A DNA stretch of 64,000 nt. It comes from Promethearchaeota archaeon. GTDB taxonomy: Archaea > Asgardarchaeota > Lokiarchaeia > Helarchaeales > RDOG01. Within the stretch, counting starts at the first letter, position 1; every line of letters starts with the position of its first letter. The DNA is taken from positions 16,980 through 80,979 of the forward strand of contig RDOG01000018.1 of the NCBI GenBank assembly GCA_011365055.1. The letters are read 5' to 3'. Shown one piece after another: positions 35,141 through 44,645 of this stretch. The notes below the pieces were generated by a model that worked only from the letters and a program-made list of their open reading frames with translations, was not told where the DNA came from and did no database searches. The position numbers were made by a program, and so were the translations under genes.

Positions 35141-36880
35141 TTAATTTAGAATTTCTTTATTTTTAAAATTTAAAAAGTCATTTTTCTCAAGGTCAAAGAC
35201 AAAATAATCTTTCAAATTTTTATTGTATATTTCTAAAACGTTTTCAAAGGTTATTAGTTTTAAATATTTTTGAATTTCAATTCTCATTAGGTTTCCTTTA
35301 TTGAACGGTCTCTTTGAATCTAAAAAAGCAATTGAAAGTAAAAAATTTCTTACGTCCTCACTATTTAATAGAATCCATATGTAAAACGCGGCATTAAAAC
35401 TCTCAAAGGATAAATAATAACTAGTATCATCTAACATTACGGGTTTATTTTTAATAGGAAATATTAAACAAAATTTTGGATTCTTGTTAAAACCAGATAT
35501 ACCTATCTTATATGGTTTAAAAGCATAATCTCCCACCCCAAAAATAGAGAATCTTGGTCTATCTTTATATACTATGGATTTTCTATTATCTAAATATTTT
35601 GAGTGAGAATTAAGATAAAACCATAATTTTGGATTCTTTAAGGCAATTATCTCAGGATCTTGATTAAGGGTTGCTTGAGTCATAATTATAAGATGCTTTA
35701 TAGAATTATTGTTAAGAATAGGAGATTTTAACATTGATCCTTTTAGAAAGGGATATAAATATTCGTCTTCTATTATTATTTCCTCATTTAAACCATTAAC
35801 ATATTTTCCATTGGTAATTGATTTTAATACCATAATTTTTGAAGCATCGTGTTTTACACCTTGACGCCACTCATACTTTGATTTGCCTTCTAAATGCTGA
35901 TAATTCTTATAATTTTCAAAATTTGAAACAAATACATTTCCAATATAACCAAATTCTTTAAAAATTTCATTTTTTTCGTTAAACGAACCCACTAAGCAAG
36001 ATATGTCCTGCCCTGAACCTAAATTTGTAACAAAAATTCCAGCATTTGCATTAATTTTAAATTCTTTATTTGCATCGATCGGAAATACCTTATTTTCAGA
36101 AACTTGTAGATTAAGATTTGGTATGGCTTTAATAATATTTTTTATGACGGAAGTTTTACATATCATTGCCATTTTGCTTTTAACAGTGCTAAATTTTTGA
36201 ATTACGTTTAAAATTATTGCTTCTGAAATGTCAAAATTTCCCTTTCCTGTAATTGCATCGATACCTCTAACATTTTTTATATTTTTCTTTTTAGGTAAGT
36301 TTTTCGAGTTTAAAATTGATAACTCACTATTCGTTATCCAAGGAGGATTCCCCAAAATTAGTAATTTATTGTTACTTTTAGCTATATCCTCCTCAAATCC
36401 TTTTCTTAATTTATGGCTGAATATATTATCACGATAAAATTCAATCTCGAGATTTAAATCACGTTCAAACGCTAATTTTATCAACTTTAACTTGAAAATC
36501 CATTCGTTTTTTCCTTGAAGATCAACACAATAGACATAATTTAGGGAGGGAAAATATTCTATGGCAGATATGATAAAATTACCTTCACCGCATGTTGGTT
36601 CGAAAATAATTTGCGGATTATAATTTTTATTCTTAAAATAGCAACAAATTTCATTTGTGAGATGAATTGGAGTTTGAAATTCACCATAATCCTTAATTTT
36701 TTTATTATTTTTTAAAAAATTCTTAATAAAAAATTGAAATTCTTTTAGATCCTCATTTGATCTTATGAAATTCTTTAATCCCGTTTGGTTTGTGATATAT
36801 GAATTTAATTCCTCATAATGAGGAAATTTTTTCAATATTTTTTTTACTTCATCTAAAAAATCTTTATCAAAGAATTCCAT
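35141..36880 (-). CDS. N6-adenine DNA methyltransferase-like protein (NPPW type)
   Basis: GEFQTPIHLTNEI is followed by SAM motif FEPTCGEGNFIISAI (about residues 92-106) and catalytic LGNPPWITNS (NPPW, about residue 178). The C-terminal region has FKPYKIGISGFNKNPKF and DDTSYYLSFESFNAAFYIW, resembling Eco57I-type recognition domains. No nuclease domain is apparent. It is unlike the 674-residue methyltransferase in detail but of the same broad class, and both lie in one minus-strand unit flanking the isoprenoid genes. ATG 36880. It is divergent from mfnD. Confidence 0.82.
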   Translation of the reverse strand: MEFFDKDFLDEVKKILKKFPHYEELNSYITNQTGLKNFIRSNEDLKEFQFFIKNFLKNNKKIKDYGEFQTPIHLTNEICCYFKNKNYNPQIIFEPTCGEGNFIISAIEYFPSLNYVYCVDLQGKNEWIFKLKLIKLAFERDLNLEIEFYRDNIFSHKLRKGFEEDIAKSNNKLLILGNPPWITNSELSILNSKNLPKKKNIKNVRGIDAITGKGNFDISEAIILNVIQKFSTVKSKMAMICKTSVIKNIIKAIPNLNLQVSENKVFPIDANKEFKINANAGIFVTNLGSGQDISCLVGSFNEKNEIFKEFGYIGNVFVSNFENYKNYQHLEGKSKYEWRQGVKHDASKIMVLKSITNGKYVNGLNEEIIIEDEYLYPFLKGSMLKSPILNNNSIKHLIIMTQATLNQDPEIIALKNPKLWFYLNSHSKYLDNRKSIVYKDRPRFSIFGVGDYAFKPYKIGISGFNKNPKFCLIFPIKNKPVMLDDTSYYLSFESFNAAFYIWILLNSEDVRNFLLSIAFLDSKRPFNKGNLMRIEIQKYLKLITFENVLEIYNKNLKDYFVFDLEKNDFLNFKNKEILN

Positions 36881-36900
36881 TAAATAAAAATCAGATTATC

Positions 36901-38148
36901 ATGCATATCTTTATTTCTGAATTTTTCTCTGGTGGTGGTTTATCAAGTCAAGATATTCCAGGATCCTTGCTTTCAGAAGGATTTGCAATGCTCTCTGCAG
37001 TAGTAAATGATTTTAGAAGAATTTCTGGACATATAAAGATAACCACTTCCTTGGATTACAGAATAAAGAGGTATGTTCCTCCTTTGCAAGTAGATAGCGT
37101 TATTGAAATTGATGAAATGGATAATTATTCAGATTATTTAGAGCGAATTGGCGTCCGAATGGTGGACATGGCATTAATAATTGCACCTGAAACGGGTGAA
37201 ATATTAATGAATTTAATAAAAATTCTTGAGGATGAAACAAATATTAAAAATTTAGGGTGTTCTTCTTTAGGTATTCAGTCTTGTACAAATAAATTCGATA
37301 CAATAAATGCAATAAAAAATCTCGACATTAAAATTCCAAACACTCAAATTATAAATTTTAAAAATGATGAAATACCGGAGAATATTTTTAATTTTCAACT
37401 ACCTTTTGTTTTAAAACCTTTAGATGCAGTTGCTGGTGCAGGAATAACTTTAATTGAGGAAATGAATGAAAAACATATTAAAAATGCTCTTATTAATATT
37501 AGGAAAGAATCATCAGAAAATGCATTTATAATTCAAGAATTTATATCTGGACTTGATTTAAGCGTAAGTTTAGTAACAAACTCTGAGTTTTCAATACCTT
37601 TATCAGTAAATTATCAAAATATTAATTTAAAATCCCTAAATCCAGAATACAGAGGAGGATATACACCCCATGAAACAAATCTAAAGGAAGAATTGTTTGA
37701 TATTTCAAAACAAATTGTCAAAGAAATTAACGGTTTAAACGGTTATATAGGAATTGATTATGTAGTCAATAACAATGGCATATATTTTATGGAGGTAAAT
37801 CCTCGGATTACAACGTCTTATATTGGCATCCAACAAACATTAAATCAAAACATGGCCAAATATTTACTTAATTTAGAAGATTTAAATTTATTTATTAATG
37901 ATAAAATAAATCATCAAGGTGTTTCTTATTTTTCAAAAATTTATAAGAATATTAATTCTATTGAAAAATTGAAAAATTTCATAAAATACGACACTTTTAT
38001 TTACCAATTGACAGCCCCCCCATTCAAGGTATTGGATGATAAAGAAAATTGTTGTGCTTTTTTAGCAACAAAAGGGAATAATTTAGAGGACGCAAAAATA
38101 AAGTTCCAAGAAAAAGAAGAGAAATTTCATAATATAATCAATTTTTAA
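36901..38148 (+). CDS. mfnD: ATP-grasp ligase, probable tyramine-L-glutamate ligase MfnD
   Basis: It begins IFISEFFSGGGLSSQDIPGS and continues LLSEGFAMLSAVVNDF, the pattern of MfnD. The ATP-grasp core is PFVLKPLDAVAGAGITLIEE, FIIQEFISGLDLSVSLV, then GYIGIDYVVNNNGIYFMEVN and PRITTSYIG. MfnD joins glutamate to tyramine in methanofuran biosynthesis. ATG 36901 is taken as the start: the frame is open further upstream, but that would run into the divergent methyltransferase gene, and the family N-terminus starts here. mfnF and mfnE follow directly, which supports the name strongly. Confidence 0.87.
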   Translation: MHIFISEFFSGGGLSSQDIPGSLLSEGFAMLSAVVNDFRRISGHIKITTSLDYRIKRYVPPLQVDSVIEIDEMDNYSDYLERIGVRMVDMALIIAPETGEILMNLIKILEDETNIKNLGCSSLGIQSCTNKFDTINAIKNLDIKIPNTQIINFKNDEIPENIFNFQLPFVLKPLDAVAGAGITLIEEMNEKHIKNALINIRKESSENAFIIQEFISGLDLSVSLVTNSEFSIPLSVNYQNINLKSLNPEYRGGYTPHETNLKEELFDISKQIVKEINGLNGYIGIDYVVNNNGIYFMEVNPRITTSYIGIQQTLNQNMAKYLLNLEDLNLFINDKINHQGVSYFSKIYKNINSIEKLKNFIKYDTFIYQLTAPPFKVLDDKENCCAFLATKGNNLEDAKIKFQEKEEKFHNIINF

Positions 38149-38160
38149 GAGAGATTTTTA

Positions 38161-39216
38161 ATGGTTAAAATAATTGGTTGGGATATTGGAGGCGTTAATT
38201 CTAAAGCAGCTTTAATAAACTATGAAAAAGGTAAATTTAAGGAAATAAATTTATGTTCTAAATATTTTCCGATTTTTAAACATCGAAGGAATGAATTTTT
38301 TGACGAGTTACGTGAGATTAACACAGAAATTGCAAAGGATGAAAAGATAAAAATAATGGCAGTAACTATTACTGCAGAACTCTCAGATGCGTTTTTTAAT
38401 AAAAAGGAAGGGTTGAATTTCATAATAAAATGTTTTAATGAATGTTTTCCTGAAACAGATATCTTTTTCTTAAATAATAAAGGAAATTTTTTATCATATA
38501 ATGAAATCTCTGATAAAATTTTAACTTTAGCTGCAACGAATTGGATTGCTACGGCTTATTTAGTTAGTAAAAACATAAATAACTGTTTAATAATTGATAT
38601 TGGAAGTACAACAACAGATATTATTCCGATTCTAAATGGAAAGTTAAGTACTGCCAGTTTGACCGATTTAGATCGGCTGATTTCAGGTGAGCTAGTATAT
38701 ACAGGTCTATTAAGAGCTACAATTCCATCAATAATCCACAATCTTGAAATAAAAGGAAAAAAAAGTAGAATTTCATTTGAAAAATTTGCACTAATGGCAG
38801 ATATTCATTTAGTGTTAAATCATATTTCAGAACAAGAATACACTTGCGAAACTGCAGACGACCGACCAAAGAATTATCTCAATAGTCTTGCACGTATATC
38901 TAGAGTAGTATGTGCAGATAATGAGATGTTAAAAGAAGAAGAGATATTAAATCTAGCAAAACAGCTTTATGAAGCACAAGTTAAAATAATTAAAGATGCT
39001 ATAGAACAAGTTATTGAAAAATATCAAGCTTTTCAAGATAGAAATTTTCCAATAGTCGTTTTAGGATTGGGAGGAAAGATATTAGGTGAAATTGCAGCAA
39101 AAAGACTGGGTTTTATTAATATAAATTATTTATCTAATATTTTAGGTGATGAAGGCTCAAAAGTGGCCCCATCTGTAGCGGTAGCTTTTATGTTGGGAGA
39201 TAAAATGAGGTTATGA
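38161..39216 (+). CDS. mfnF: Methanofuran biosynthesis protein MfnF (H4MPT-linked C1-pathway protein)
   Basis: Actin/hydantoinase-like ATPase fold: IIGWDIGGVNSKAALIN at the N-terminus, AVTITAELSDAFFNKKEGL, then NCLIIDIGSTTTDIIPI (phosphate 2) and IVVLGLGGKILGEIAAKRLG. This matches the family first called H4MPT-linked C1 transfer pathway protein and later MfnF, which couples the furan unit to gamma-glutamyltyramine. The 351-residue length fits. It starts 12 bases after mfnD and overlaps mfnE by 4 bases (ATGA). Confidence 0.88.
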   Translation: MVKIIGWDIGGVNSKAALINYEKGKFKEINLCSKYFPIFKHRRNEFFDELREINTEIAKDEKIKIMAVTITAELSDAFFNKKEGLNFIIKCFNECFPETDIFFLNNKGNFLSYNEISDKILTLAATNWIATAYLVSKNINNCLIIDIGSTTTDIIPILNGKLSTASLTDLDRLISGELVYTGLLRATIPSIIHNLEIKGKKSRISFEKFALMADIHLVLNHISEQEYTCETADDRPKNYLNSLARISRVVCADNEMLKEEEILNLAKQLYEAQVKIIKDAIEQVIEKYQAFQDRNFPIVVLGLGGKILGEIAAKRLGFININYLSNILGDEGSKVAPSVAVAFMLGDKMRL

Positions 39217-39881
39217 AAGTGGATTATTTATTAAAAATTGGAGGGAGTTTAATAAATCACCCCAAGGCATTTAAAAAACTAATGACTGAATTACCGGGAT
39301 TATTTAAAAGAAAAAAGTTTGTGATAATTACGGGAGGAGGAATACTTGCCGATAAAATTCGAGATTTGTACAAAATTTATGATCTTTTAGATGATAATGC
39401 ACATTGGATGGCTATAAAAACTCAAGACATATTGGCATCCCTAATTAATTCCCAACTAGATAATTCTATCTTAGTTGATGATCTATCAAAATTAAAAAAT
39501 CTGGATACACATCAAATCCCGATTTTAGAACCTTATAATATTTTAAAACAAAATGATGAATTACCACATAGTTGGGATGTTACAGGAGATGCAATAGCTA
39601 TTTTTTTAGGAATTAAAATGAAATTAACTAATGTCATTTTAGTTAAAGATGTTGATGGTATTTATGAAGATTTTAATGATCCAAATAATCCGAAAAAATT
39701 AAAAAAGACCATAAATATCGCTCAAATTAAATTATTAAAGAGTAATTGTCTGGATTCTTATTCGCTAAATTTATTAAAAAATTCTCAAATTAAATTATAC
39801 TTAGTAAACGGATTTTATTCGGAACGAATTTTTGATATATTTATGGGAAAAGATACGATTTGCACCAGAGTCTTTGTCTAA
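39213..39881 (+). CDS. mfnE: Amino-acid-kinase family protein MfnE
   Basis: Small amino-acid kinase: LLKIGGSLINHPKAFKKL, VIITGGGILADKIRD, HWMAIKTQDILASL, then PHSWDVTGDAIAIFLGIK and VILVKDVDGIY. The HxWMA and PxSWDVT signatures are those of MfnE, which phosphorylates 5-(aminomethyl)-3-furanmethanol phosphate to the diphosphate used by MfnF. ATG 39213 overlaps the mfnF stop. At 222 residues it has the family length. Confidence 0.88.
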   Translation: MKVDYLLKIGGSLINHPKAFKKLMTELPGLFKRKKFVIITGGGILADKIRDLYKIYDLLDDNAHWMAIKTQDILASLINSQLDNSILVDDLSKLKNLDTHQIPILEPYNILKQNDELPHSWDVTGDAIAIFLGIKMKLTNVILVKDVDGIYEDFNDPNNPKKLKKTINIAQIKLLKSNCLDSYSLNLLKNSQIKLYLVNGFYSERIFDIFMGKDTICTRVFV

Positions 39882-39971
39882 TTGATTTAGAAATTTTGAA
39901 AACAAAAGAATTAAAATAGAATGCTATCAAATTATTAAATATAATTTTCCTAACTTAAGTGAGGGTTAGAA

Positions 39972-40562
39972 TTGGATAATTTAGCAGATTTATTAAGAAA
40001 GCTTCAAGAAATTGTTTATGTCGTTGAAAAGGATTTTTCAGGAGTTCGTTTAAGATCAACTGCGGTTTTAATGAAAGAGGAATTGAAAGATCAGATTAAT
40101 ATGGTCATAAAAAGAATACAAGATGATGTAGAAATTGTTGAAAAAGGAATTAATCCATTGCGTACTTGGTTTCAATTGAGAAAAGAAGGATTAAATGCAA
40201 TAACAAATTTGGGTCAAACAATACAGAAATTGATCGAGGATAATTCAGGAATGGAGGAAGTTAGTGAGACTCTAAGAATGTTTGCTTTCTCTCAACAAGA
40301 AGATTTTGCGCATTCCATTTTAAAGTTGGAGAAATTATGGGCTGAAGATATTGCAGATATACTTTCAGCTATGAAGCGGGTTACTAGCATTATGCAAGTA
40401 ACTATGGAAAAAATTGACAGGTACAAACAAGAAATAGCATTTGATGATGAGAATTTAGAAAATCATTTAGAAGGCTTGCTTGAAGCATTACATGAAGGAA
40501 ATTTTGATAAATTTAACAAAATTTATGAAGAATTAAATAATACTCTTATAAGAGGAGAATAA
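39972..40562 (+). CDS. Helical/coiled-coil protein, unknown
   Basis: Not recognised. Nearly all 196 residues are predicted helical, with heptad-like patterning (LADLLRKLQEIVYVVEK, QINMVIKRIQDDVEIVEKG, LLEALHEGNFDKFNKIYEEL) and no Cys or catalytic motif. It starts at TTG 39972, supported by GAGGG just upstream. A gap of 90 bases from mfnE leaves it unclear whether it is co-transcribed. A structural or adaptor role is a guess. Confidence 0.6.
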   Translation: MDNLADLLRKLQEIVYVVEKDFSGVRLRSTAVLMKEELKDQINMVIKRIQDDVEIVEKGINPLRTWFQLRKEGLNAITNLGQTIQKLIEDNSGMEEVSETLRMFAFSQQEDFAHSILKLEKLWAEDIADILSAMKRVTSIMQVTMEKIDRYKQEIAFDDENLENHLEGLLEALHEGNFDKFNKIYEELNNTLIRGE

Positions 40563-40596
40563 TTAATAAAGAATTTTCATTTTAAATAAATATTTT

Positions 40597-40905
40597 TTAT
40601 GATATGGATAAATAAATTTCTCGAATTGTCCCAGGTATAAATTTCAAGTTTAAATTTAATTTTTCCATATCCATGGCTTTAATTTGTTCTATCACTTTCT
40701 TTTTATCTTTTACATTTGGAAAATCAAGAGAAGTTTGAAAGAGAACTACTGAACTACCAAGATTACCTAAAAAATTTAATAACACACGTAATCCATCAAA
40801 TTCGCAACGAACGAATTCAAAAAAGATGTATTCCGTCGCTCTTTTTTCTAATAATGCAATGAAATCTTCGATTTCATCAATAGTGATTACAATCAATTTT
40901 ACCAA
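40597..40905 (-). CDS. Small hypothetical protein, 102 residues
   Basis: Not recognised. The pattern of alternating strands and helices (KLIVITIDEIEDFIALLEKR, YIFFEFVRCEFDGLRVLL, SSVVLFQTSL) suggests a compact alpha/beta domain. The start is TTG 40905 or TTG 40896, with no Shine-Dalgarno but TATA-like sequence close upstream, so it could be leaderless. It is flanked by plus-strand genes. Confidence 0.45.
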   Translation of the reverse strand: MVKLIVITIDEIEDFIALLEKRATEYIFFEFVRCEFDGLRVLLNFLGNLGSSVVLFQTSLDFPNVKDKKKVIEQIKAMDMEKLNLNLKFIPGTIREIYLSIS

Positions 40906-40972
40906 ATAAATAAATAAAAAATACTCCTATTTAAATTATTAAAATCTATTAAAATCAAAGGATGTCATTTTA

Positions 40973-41338
40973 ATGAAAAAACGTATGATAATAGAGATGG
41001 GAATGGGTGTTGATCAACATGGACATAATAATGATCCTTCTAATGCAGCTATTAAAGCAATAAAAGATGCAATATCTAATAATTGTTTACCAGCTTTAAG
41101 AGAAATATTAAACATCACTAATCCTAATCGAATGATAGTTGATATATTAATTGGTTGTCCATTTCCTGATAAAATTAACGAGAAAAAAGTTCTGCGAGCA
41201 GTACCGTTTGGAATTAAAAATCTGAAAGCTGTAGAGGGCGGATTATTGGTAGAAGGGATTAAAATTCCAGAATTAGGTGATGATTCTCCTAATATGATCG
41301 TTGCTAATGCGGCAATAACCGTGAGCTTTGATCTATAA
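40973..41338 (+). CDS. Lin0512 family protein
   Basis: The sequence fits the Lin0512 family: RMIIEMGMGVDQHGHNNDPS at the N-terminus, AAIKAIKDAISNNCLPALRE, IGCPFPDKINEKKVLRAVPFG, then VEGGLLVEG. The family is widespread in bacteria and archaea and has no established function; it has a ring-forming alpha/beta fold like that of pterin enzymes, which is suggestive only. It starts at ATG 40973 and is followed after 27 bases by the LRR gene. Confidence 0.75.
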   Translation: MKKRMIIEMGMGVDQHGHNNDPSNAAIKAIKDAISNNCLPALREILNITNPNRMIVDILIGCPFPDKINEKKVLRAVPFGIKNLKAVEGGLLVEGIKIPELGDDSPNMIVANAAITVSFDL

Positions 41339-41365
41339 GCATTCAAGTTTTTTATATTGTAGGCG

Positions 41366-41932
41366 ATGTATTTGGTAACTTTCGATGAGAAGAAAGCATT
41401 AAAGGATATAGAAAAATTAATCAATGAGACAATACCTGAAGTTTCATTTGTAAATACCTTCAAATTTGGTCGCCTATTAAAAAATGGAAAAACTTTGATA
41501 ATGGGACTTCCAAATAAAGGATTAAAAAGTCTACCTGATACTATTGGAACCCTTTCCTCTCTCCAAGATCTAGTATTATTTAGTAATGAACTAGTAACTT
41601 TGCCTAATTCAATTGGAAATTTAAAAAAATTAAAATTTTTGAATTTAGTGAATAATAAAATCGAAAACCTTCCAGAAACATTTGGTAATTTAGAATCACT
41701 TGAGATATTATTTTTGAATCAAAATGAATTAAAAACCCTTCCTGAATCATTTGGATCACTAAAATGCCTTAAAAGGTTGAATTTAAGAAATAATAAATTA
41801 ACTGAGTTACCAAAATCATTTAATGAGTTATATAATTTGGAGATGTTGTGGATTGATAATAATCCACTTAATGAATCAGCCCATAAAATATTAAGACAAT
41901 TAAAAAAAGAAAACGTGACTTTAGATATTTAG
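41366..41932 (+). CDS. Leucine-rich-repeat protein
   Basis: After a about 55-residue N-terminal region, about five 23-residue leucine-rich repeats occur, with consensus LPxSIGNLxxLxxLxLxxNxL (for instance LPNSIGNLKKLKFLNLVNNK and LPETFGNLESLEILFLNQNE). This repeat length is that of plant/bacterial ribosome-inactivating-independent intracellular LRRs, as in Ras-group LRR proteins. It has no signal peptide or membrane helix, so it is cytosolic and protein-binding. Such LRR proteins are numerous in Asgard genomes. ATG 41366. Confidence 0.88.
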   Translation: MYLVTFDEKKALKDIEKLINETIPEVSFVNTFKFGRLLKNGKTLIMGLPNKGLKSLPDTIGTLSSLQDLVLFSNELVTLPNSIGNLKKLKFLNLVNNKIENLPETFGNLESLEILFLNQNELKTLPESFGSLKCLKRLNLRNNKLTELPKSFNELYNLEMLWIDNNPLNESAHKILRQLKKENVTLDI

Positions 41933-41959
41933 AAGATTACTAATAATTAATTAAAAAAA

Positions 41960-43831
41960 TTATAAGAATATGAATTGATTAGCATGTTTTCTTGCCTTTT
42001 TTGAGTTTAAATAATGAACTATTCTTAATTTTTTAATACTCATGGGATTGAAACTACTTAGTGGTAAAAATATGATATATTTTCCTTCCCTATTCGCTAA
42101 TGATTTTAAATACGGATCAGGATTACGATTTGCTACATATACTATGTACTTTTGTTTTTCTGTAGCGTTATATATTGCAGATAAAAGTAAGGATTCAGAT
42201 TTTGTCAGATATTTTTTTTCAACCCAATCATATGAAGTTAAGTAAGGTATGTAATCCAAAGGTGGGAAAAACGATACTAAACCGCCAAATGTTCCTCTAG
42301 ATATTCCTGGACCAATGATTTTAAGTCCTGGAGCAGTAGCATATAACAGTAAGTCAGATTCTTCTTCATGTTCATGAATCCATGTTAATTGATAATCAAA
42401 TATATTATTAAGCGTATCATCTTCTTCAAAAATAACGATAACAGGACCTATTTCCCCACGGAGGGGCAATTCTTCCCGAACATATATTTTTTTATTTAAA
42501 TGCCAATTCCTAATAGTATCTTTAATACTGATACCGTCTAATATGCTGGTTTTAAATTCTTCAATTTTTATATTTTCTTCGAGTAACATTTTCAAAGCTT
42601 TTTTCCGGATGAAATCCATATAATTTTCGAATTTTATATCTTCAGGGGGATATGAGAAAATACCTTCAGATTCTCGTTCCCAAATTTTCTTCCATAAACC
42701 TTCTTCCTCTTCTTTCGGTCTTCTTTTAATGGGTATTTTTCTCTTATCAACTTCACCAACGGGTAATCTTCTTCGTAGTGGAATTATTCTATTATCTAAT
42801 TGTCCTCTTCTTTGTTTAATTTCAATTTCACGATATTTATCATCTTTCTTGTAAAAGGGATAGGAAATAGCAATATCATACACTTCACCTGCGTAATCAT
42901 CATCGTGGATATTTTTCGCAGACATTACTAAATGAAATAAACTTGGAATTAAAGAATTTTCAACAAGTGCATAATTTCGAGCAAATTGCATGATAATTTT
43001 CATGTCATGTAAACTTAAATTTTCTCCAAACTCTTTATAATAATTTTCTTTAGCATTTAAATAAATGGTTTTGAACCCATCTAATTTATCAAAGCTTTGA
43101 CCTTCGCTTAGGTTATTTCTGGAGATTTCATACAAATAGGTTATGTAAGGAAGCTCTCTTAATACCTCTCTAAAAGATTTTTTTGAGAGATTGAAAACTT
43201 CAATATGTTCTCGCTCAATGGTCTGTTCAACAGGTTTTATATTTCTGCTTAGAAATCCTCTAACACGTTCCCAATGAGCCAAACCCAATACATATAATAT
43301 TCGCTTATAATTTTTCATTAAGTCTTTCAATCTATCAGCCATATATCGCTCGCGATCATAATCCTTAGTACCAGGATTACTTTTCCTGACAAAATTTACC
43401 ATTGTTAAGTAATACTTTTCCAAACCTATTTTTGAAATCATATATTCATTTAAAAATTTAATATCGTAAGCTTTCTGACGATAGCGAGTAACATCTAAAT
43501 CAATGAATTCAACGGGAATATCGTTTTCGATTCCTATTCTAATGGCTTCAATAATCGAATCCCCTGGATCGATGGGAACATATGACATTTTTCTTGCGCT
43601 AGCTTGTTCATACCCAATTACTGATATGTAAGGAAGCCGATTTATTCCTTCAATTACTTTATCTTTTAACGCTTCAGGAAGCTCAACTACAATGACATCA
43701 GGTTTTAATTCAAAAAAGGCTCTTCGGACTTCAATAGCAAATTGAACCCTGCTATGAAATGAGGGAATAGCATGAATGTTTTTAAATTGTAGAATGGATT
43801 CGTTTTTCTCTTCATTCATATCTATATTCAT
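41960..43831 (-). CDS. EreA/ChaN-TraB superfamily-like protein (DUF5682-like), MoxR partner
   Basis: The N-terminal about 230 residues show the pattern of the TraB/ChaN/EreA superfamily: AIPSFHSRVQFAIEVRRAFF, then PDVIVVELPEALKDKV and, further on, RILYVLGLAHWERVRGFL. The middle holds a very basic/acidic linker (RRPKEEEEGLWKKIWERE) and the C-terminal part ends with a domain of mixed strands. In bacteria DUF5682-type proteins of this superfamily sit beside MoxR ATPases and VWA proteins; here the MoxR gene overlaps it by 20 bases, which supports the match. Start is ATG 43831, or ATG 43819. Enzymatic activity is unproven. Confidence 0.62.
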   Translation of the reverse strand: MNIDMNEEKNESILQFKNIHAIPSFHSRVQFAIEVRRAFFELKPDVIVVELPEALKDKVIEGINRLPYISVIGYEQASARKMSYVPIDPGDSIIEAIRIGIENDIPVEFIDLDVTRYRQKAYDIKFLNEYMISKIGLEKYYLTMVNFVRKSNPGTKDYDRERYMADRLKDLMKNYKRILYVLGLAHWERVRGFLSRNIKPVEQTIEREHIEVFNLSKKSFREVLRELPYITYLYEISRNNLSEGQSFDKLDGFKTIYLNAKENYYKEFGENLSLHDMKIIMQFARNYALVENSLIPSLFHLVMSAKNIHDDDYAGEVYDIAISYPFYKKDDKYREIEIKQRRGQLDNRIIPLRRRLPVGEVDKRKIPIKRRPKEEEEGLWKKIWERESEGIFSYPPEDIKFENYMDFIRKKALKMLLEENIKIEEFKTSILDGISIKDTIRNWHLNKKIYVREELPLRGEIGPVIVIFEEDDTLNNIFDYQLTWIHEHEEESDLLLYATAPGLKIIGPGISRGTFGGLVSFFPPLDYIPYLTSYDWVEKKYLTKSESLLLSAIYNATEKQKYIVYVANRNPDPYLKSLANREGKYIIFLPLSSFNPMSIKKLRIVHYLNSKKARKHANQFIFL

Positions 43832-44645
43832 TCCAAAACTCTAAACAATTATCTCCTAAAACTTGAGTAAATGCTTGTTTTTTCAATTCATAAGATAATT
43901 TTTTATTTTGTACTTCTAATTTGAGCATGTATCTTGCAATGTTTATTCCATCACGAACGGTATACGGTTGATCTGAAGCATGAGCATTTTGAAGAAAATC
44001 AACTATAAGATTTAAAATGTCCTTAGACGAAAATGGAAGATTAAATTTTAAAATATTAAATTCTTCTTTACTTGTCGGCCATGTAATAGTAATTTGAGGC
44101 TGCAATCTACTATGAATATATTCAGGAATTTCATATACTGAAGCATCAGAGTTCATTGTCGTAACAAATCGAAATTCTGGATGTGCTTTTACTTTAATGC
44201 CAGCAATAATGGATTCTACATACCTTCTATTATCCAATAATGGTGCTATAGAAGCCCAAGATTTTTCTGGCATTCGATTTCCCTCATCAAGTACACACAC
44301 GCCACCTTCTATCATGGCAGTAACAAGAGAGGAAGCATGATATTTTATTTGATTTGCTTCCCCAATAACAGGTGTAATAATCAAATCTTCAGGCCTTGTA
44401 TCCATGGTTGCTTGAAATATATAAACATTCTTGTTTAGCTTTTTCCCAGCACAGTAAGCTAACGTGGTTTTACCTACTCCTGGTTTCCCTAAAATTCTGG
44501 GATTTAAAGGAATATCATTCTCGTCTACTTTTAACCAGGAAGCTATTAATTGATTTAAAGCATCTTGTTGTCCAATCCATTCGACTTCAATTTCATCGGG
44601 ATTAGCTAAAAATAATTCAACTTCGTCAATCGTGCAACATTTCAT
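43812..44645 (-). CDS. MoxR-type AAA+ ATPase
   Basis: Walker A GKPGVGKTT (residues 53-61), Walker B VCVLDEGNRM (D120, E121), sensor 1 FRFVTTMNSD and an arginine-containing segment IPEYIHSRLQPQI place it in the MoxR/RavA group of AAA+ ATPases. These remodel protein partners, often together with a VWA protein that delivers the client. At 277 residues it is a compact version. It is upstream of and overlaps the EreA/ChaN-like gene, so the two form an operon. No VWA gene is adjacent. Confidence 0.88.
   Translation of the reverse strand: MKCCTIDEVELFLANPDEIEVEWIGQQDALNQLIASWLKVDENDIPLNPRILGKPGVGKTTLAYCAGKKLNKNVYIFQATMDTRPEDLIITPVIGEANQIKYHASSLVTAMIEGGVCVLDEGNRMPEKSWASIAPLLDNRRYVESIIAGIKVKAHPEFRFVTTMNSDASVYEIPEYIHSRLQPQITITWPTSKEEFNILKFNLPFSSKDILNLIVDFLQNAHASDQPYTVRDGINIARYMLKLEVQNKKLSYELKKQAFTQVLGDNCLEFWNEYRYE

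Noticed and set aside
36799..36900. 5' extension of mfnD upstream of ATG 36901
   Set aside because: It overlaps the divergent methyltransferase start, and the family N-terminus matches ATG 36901.
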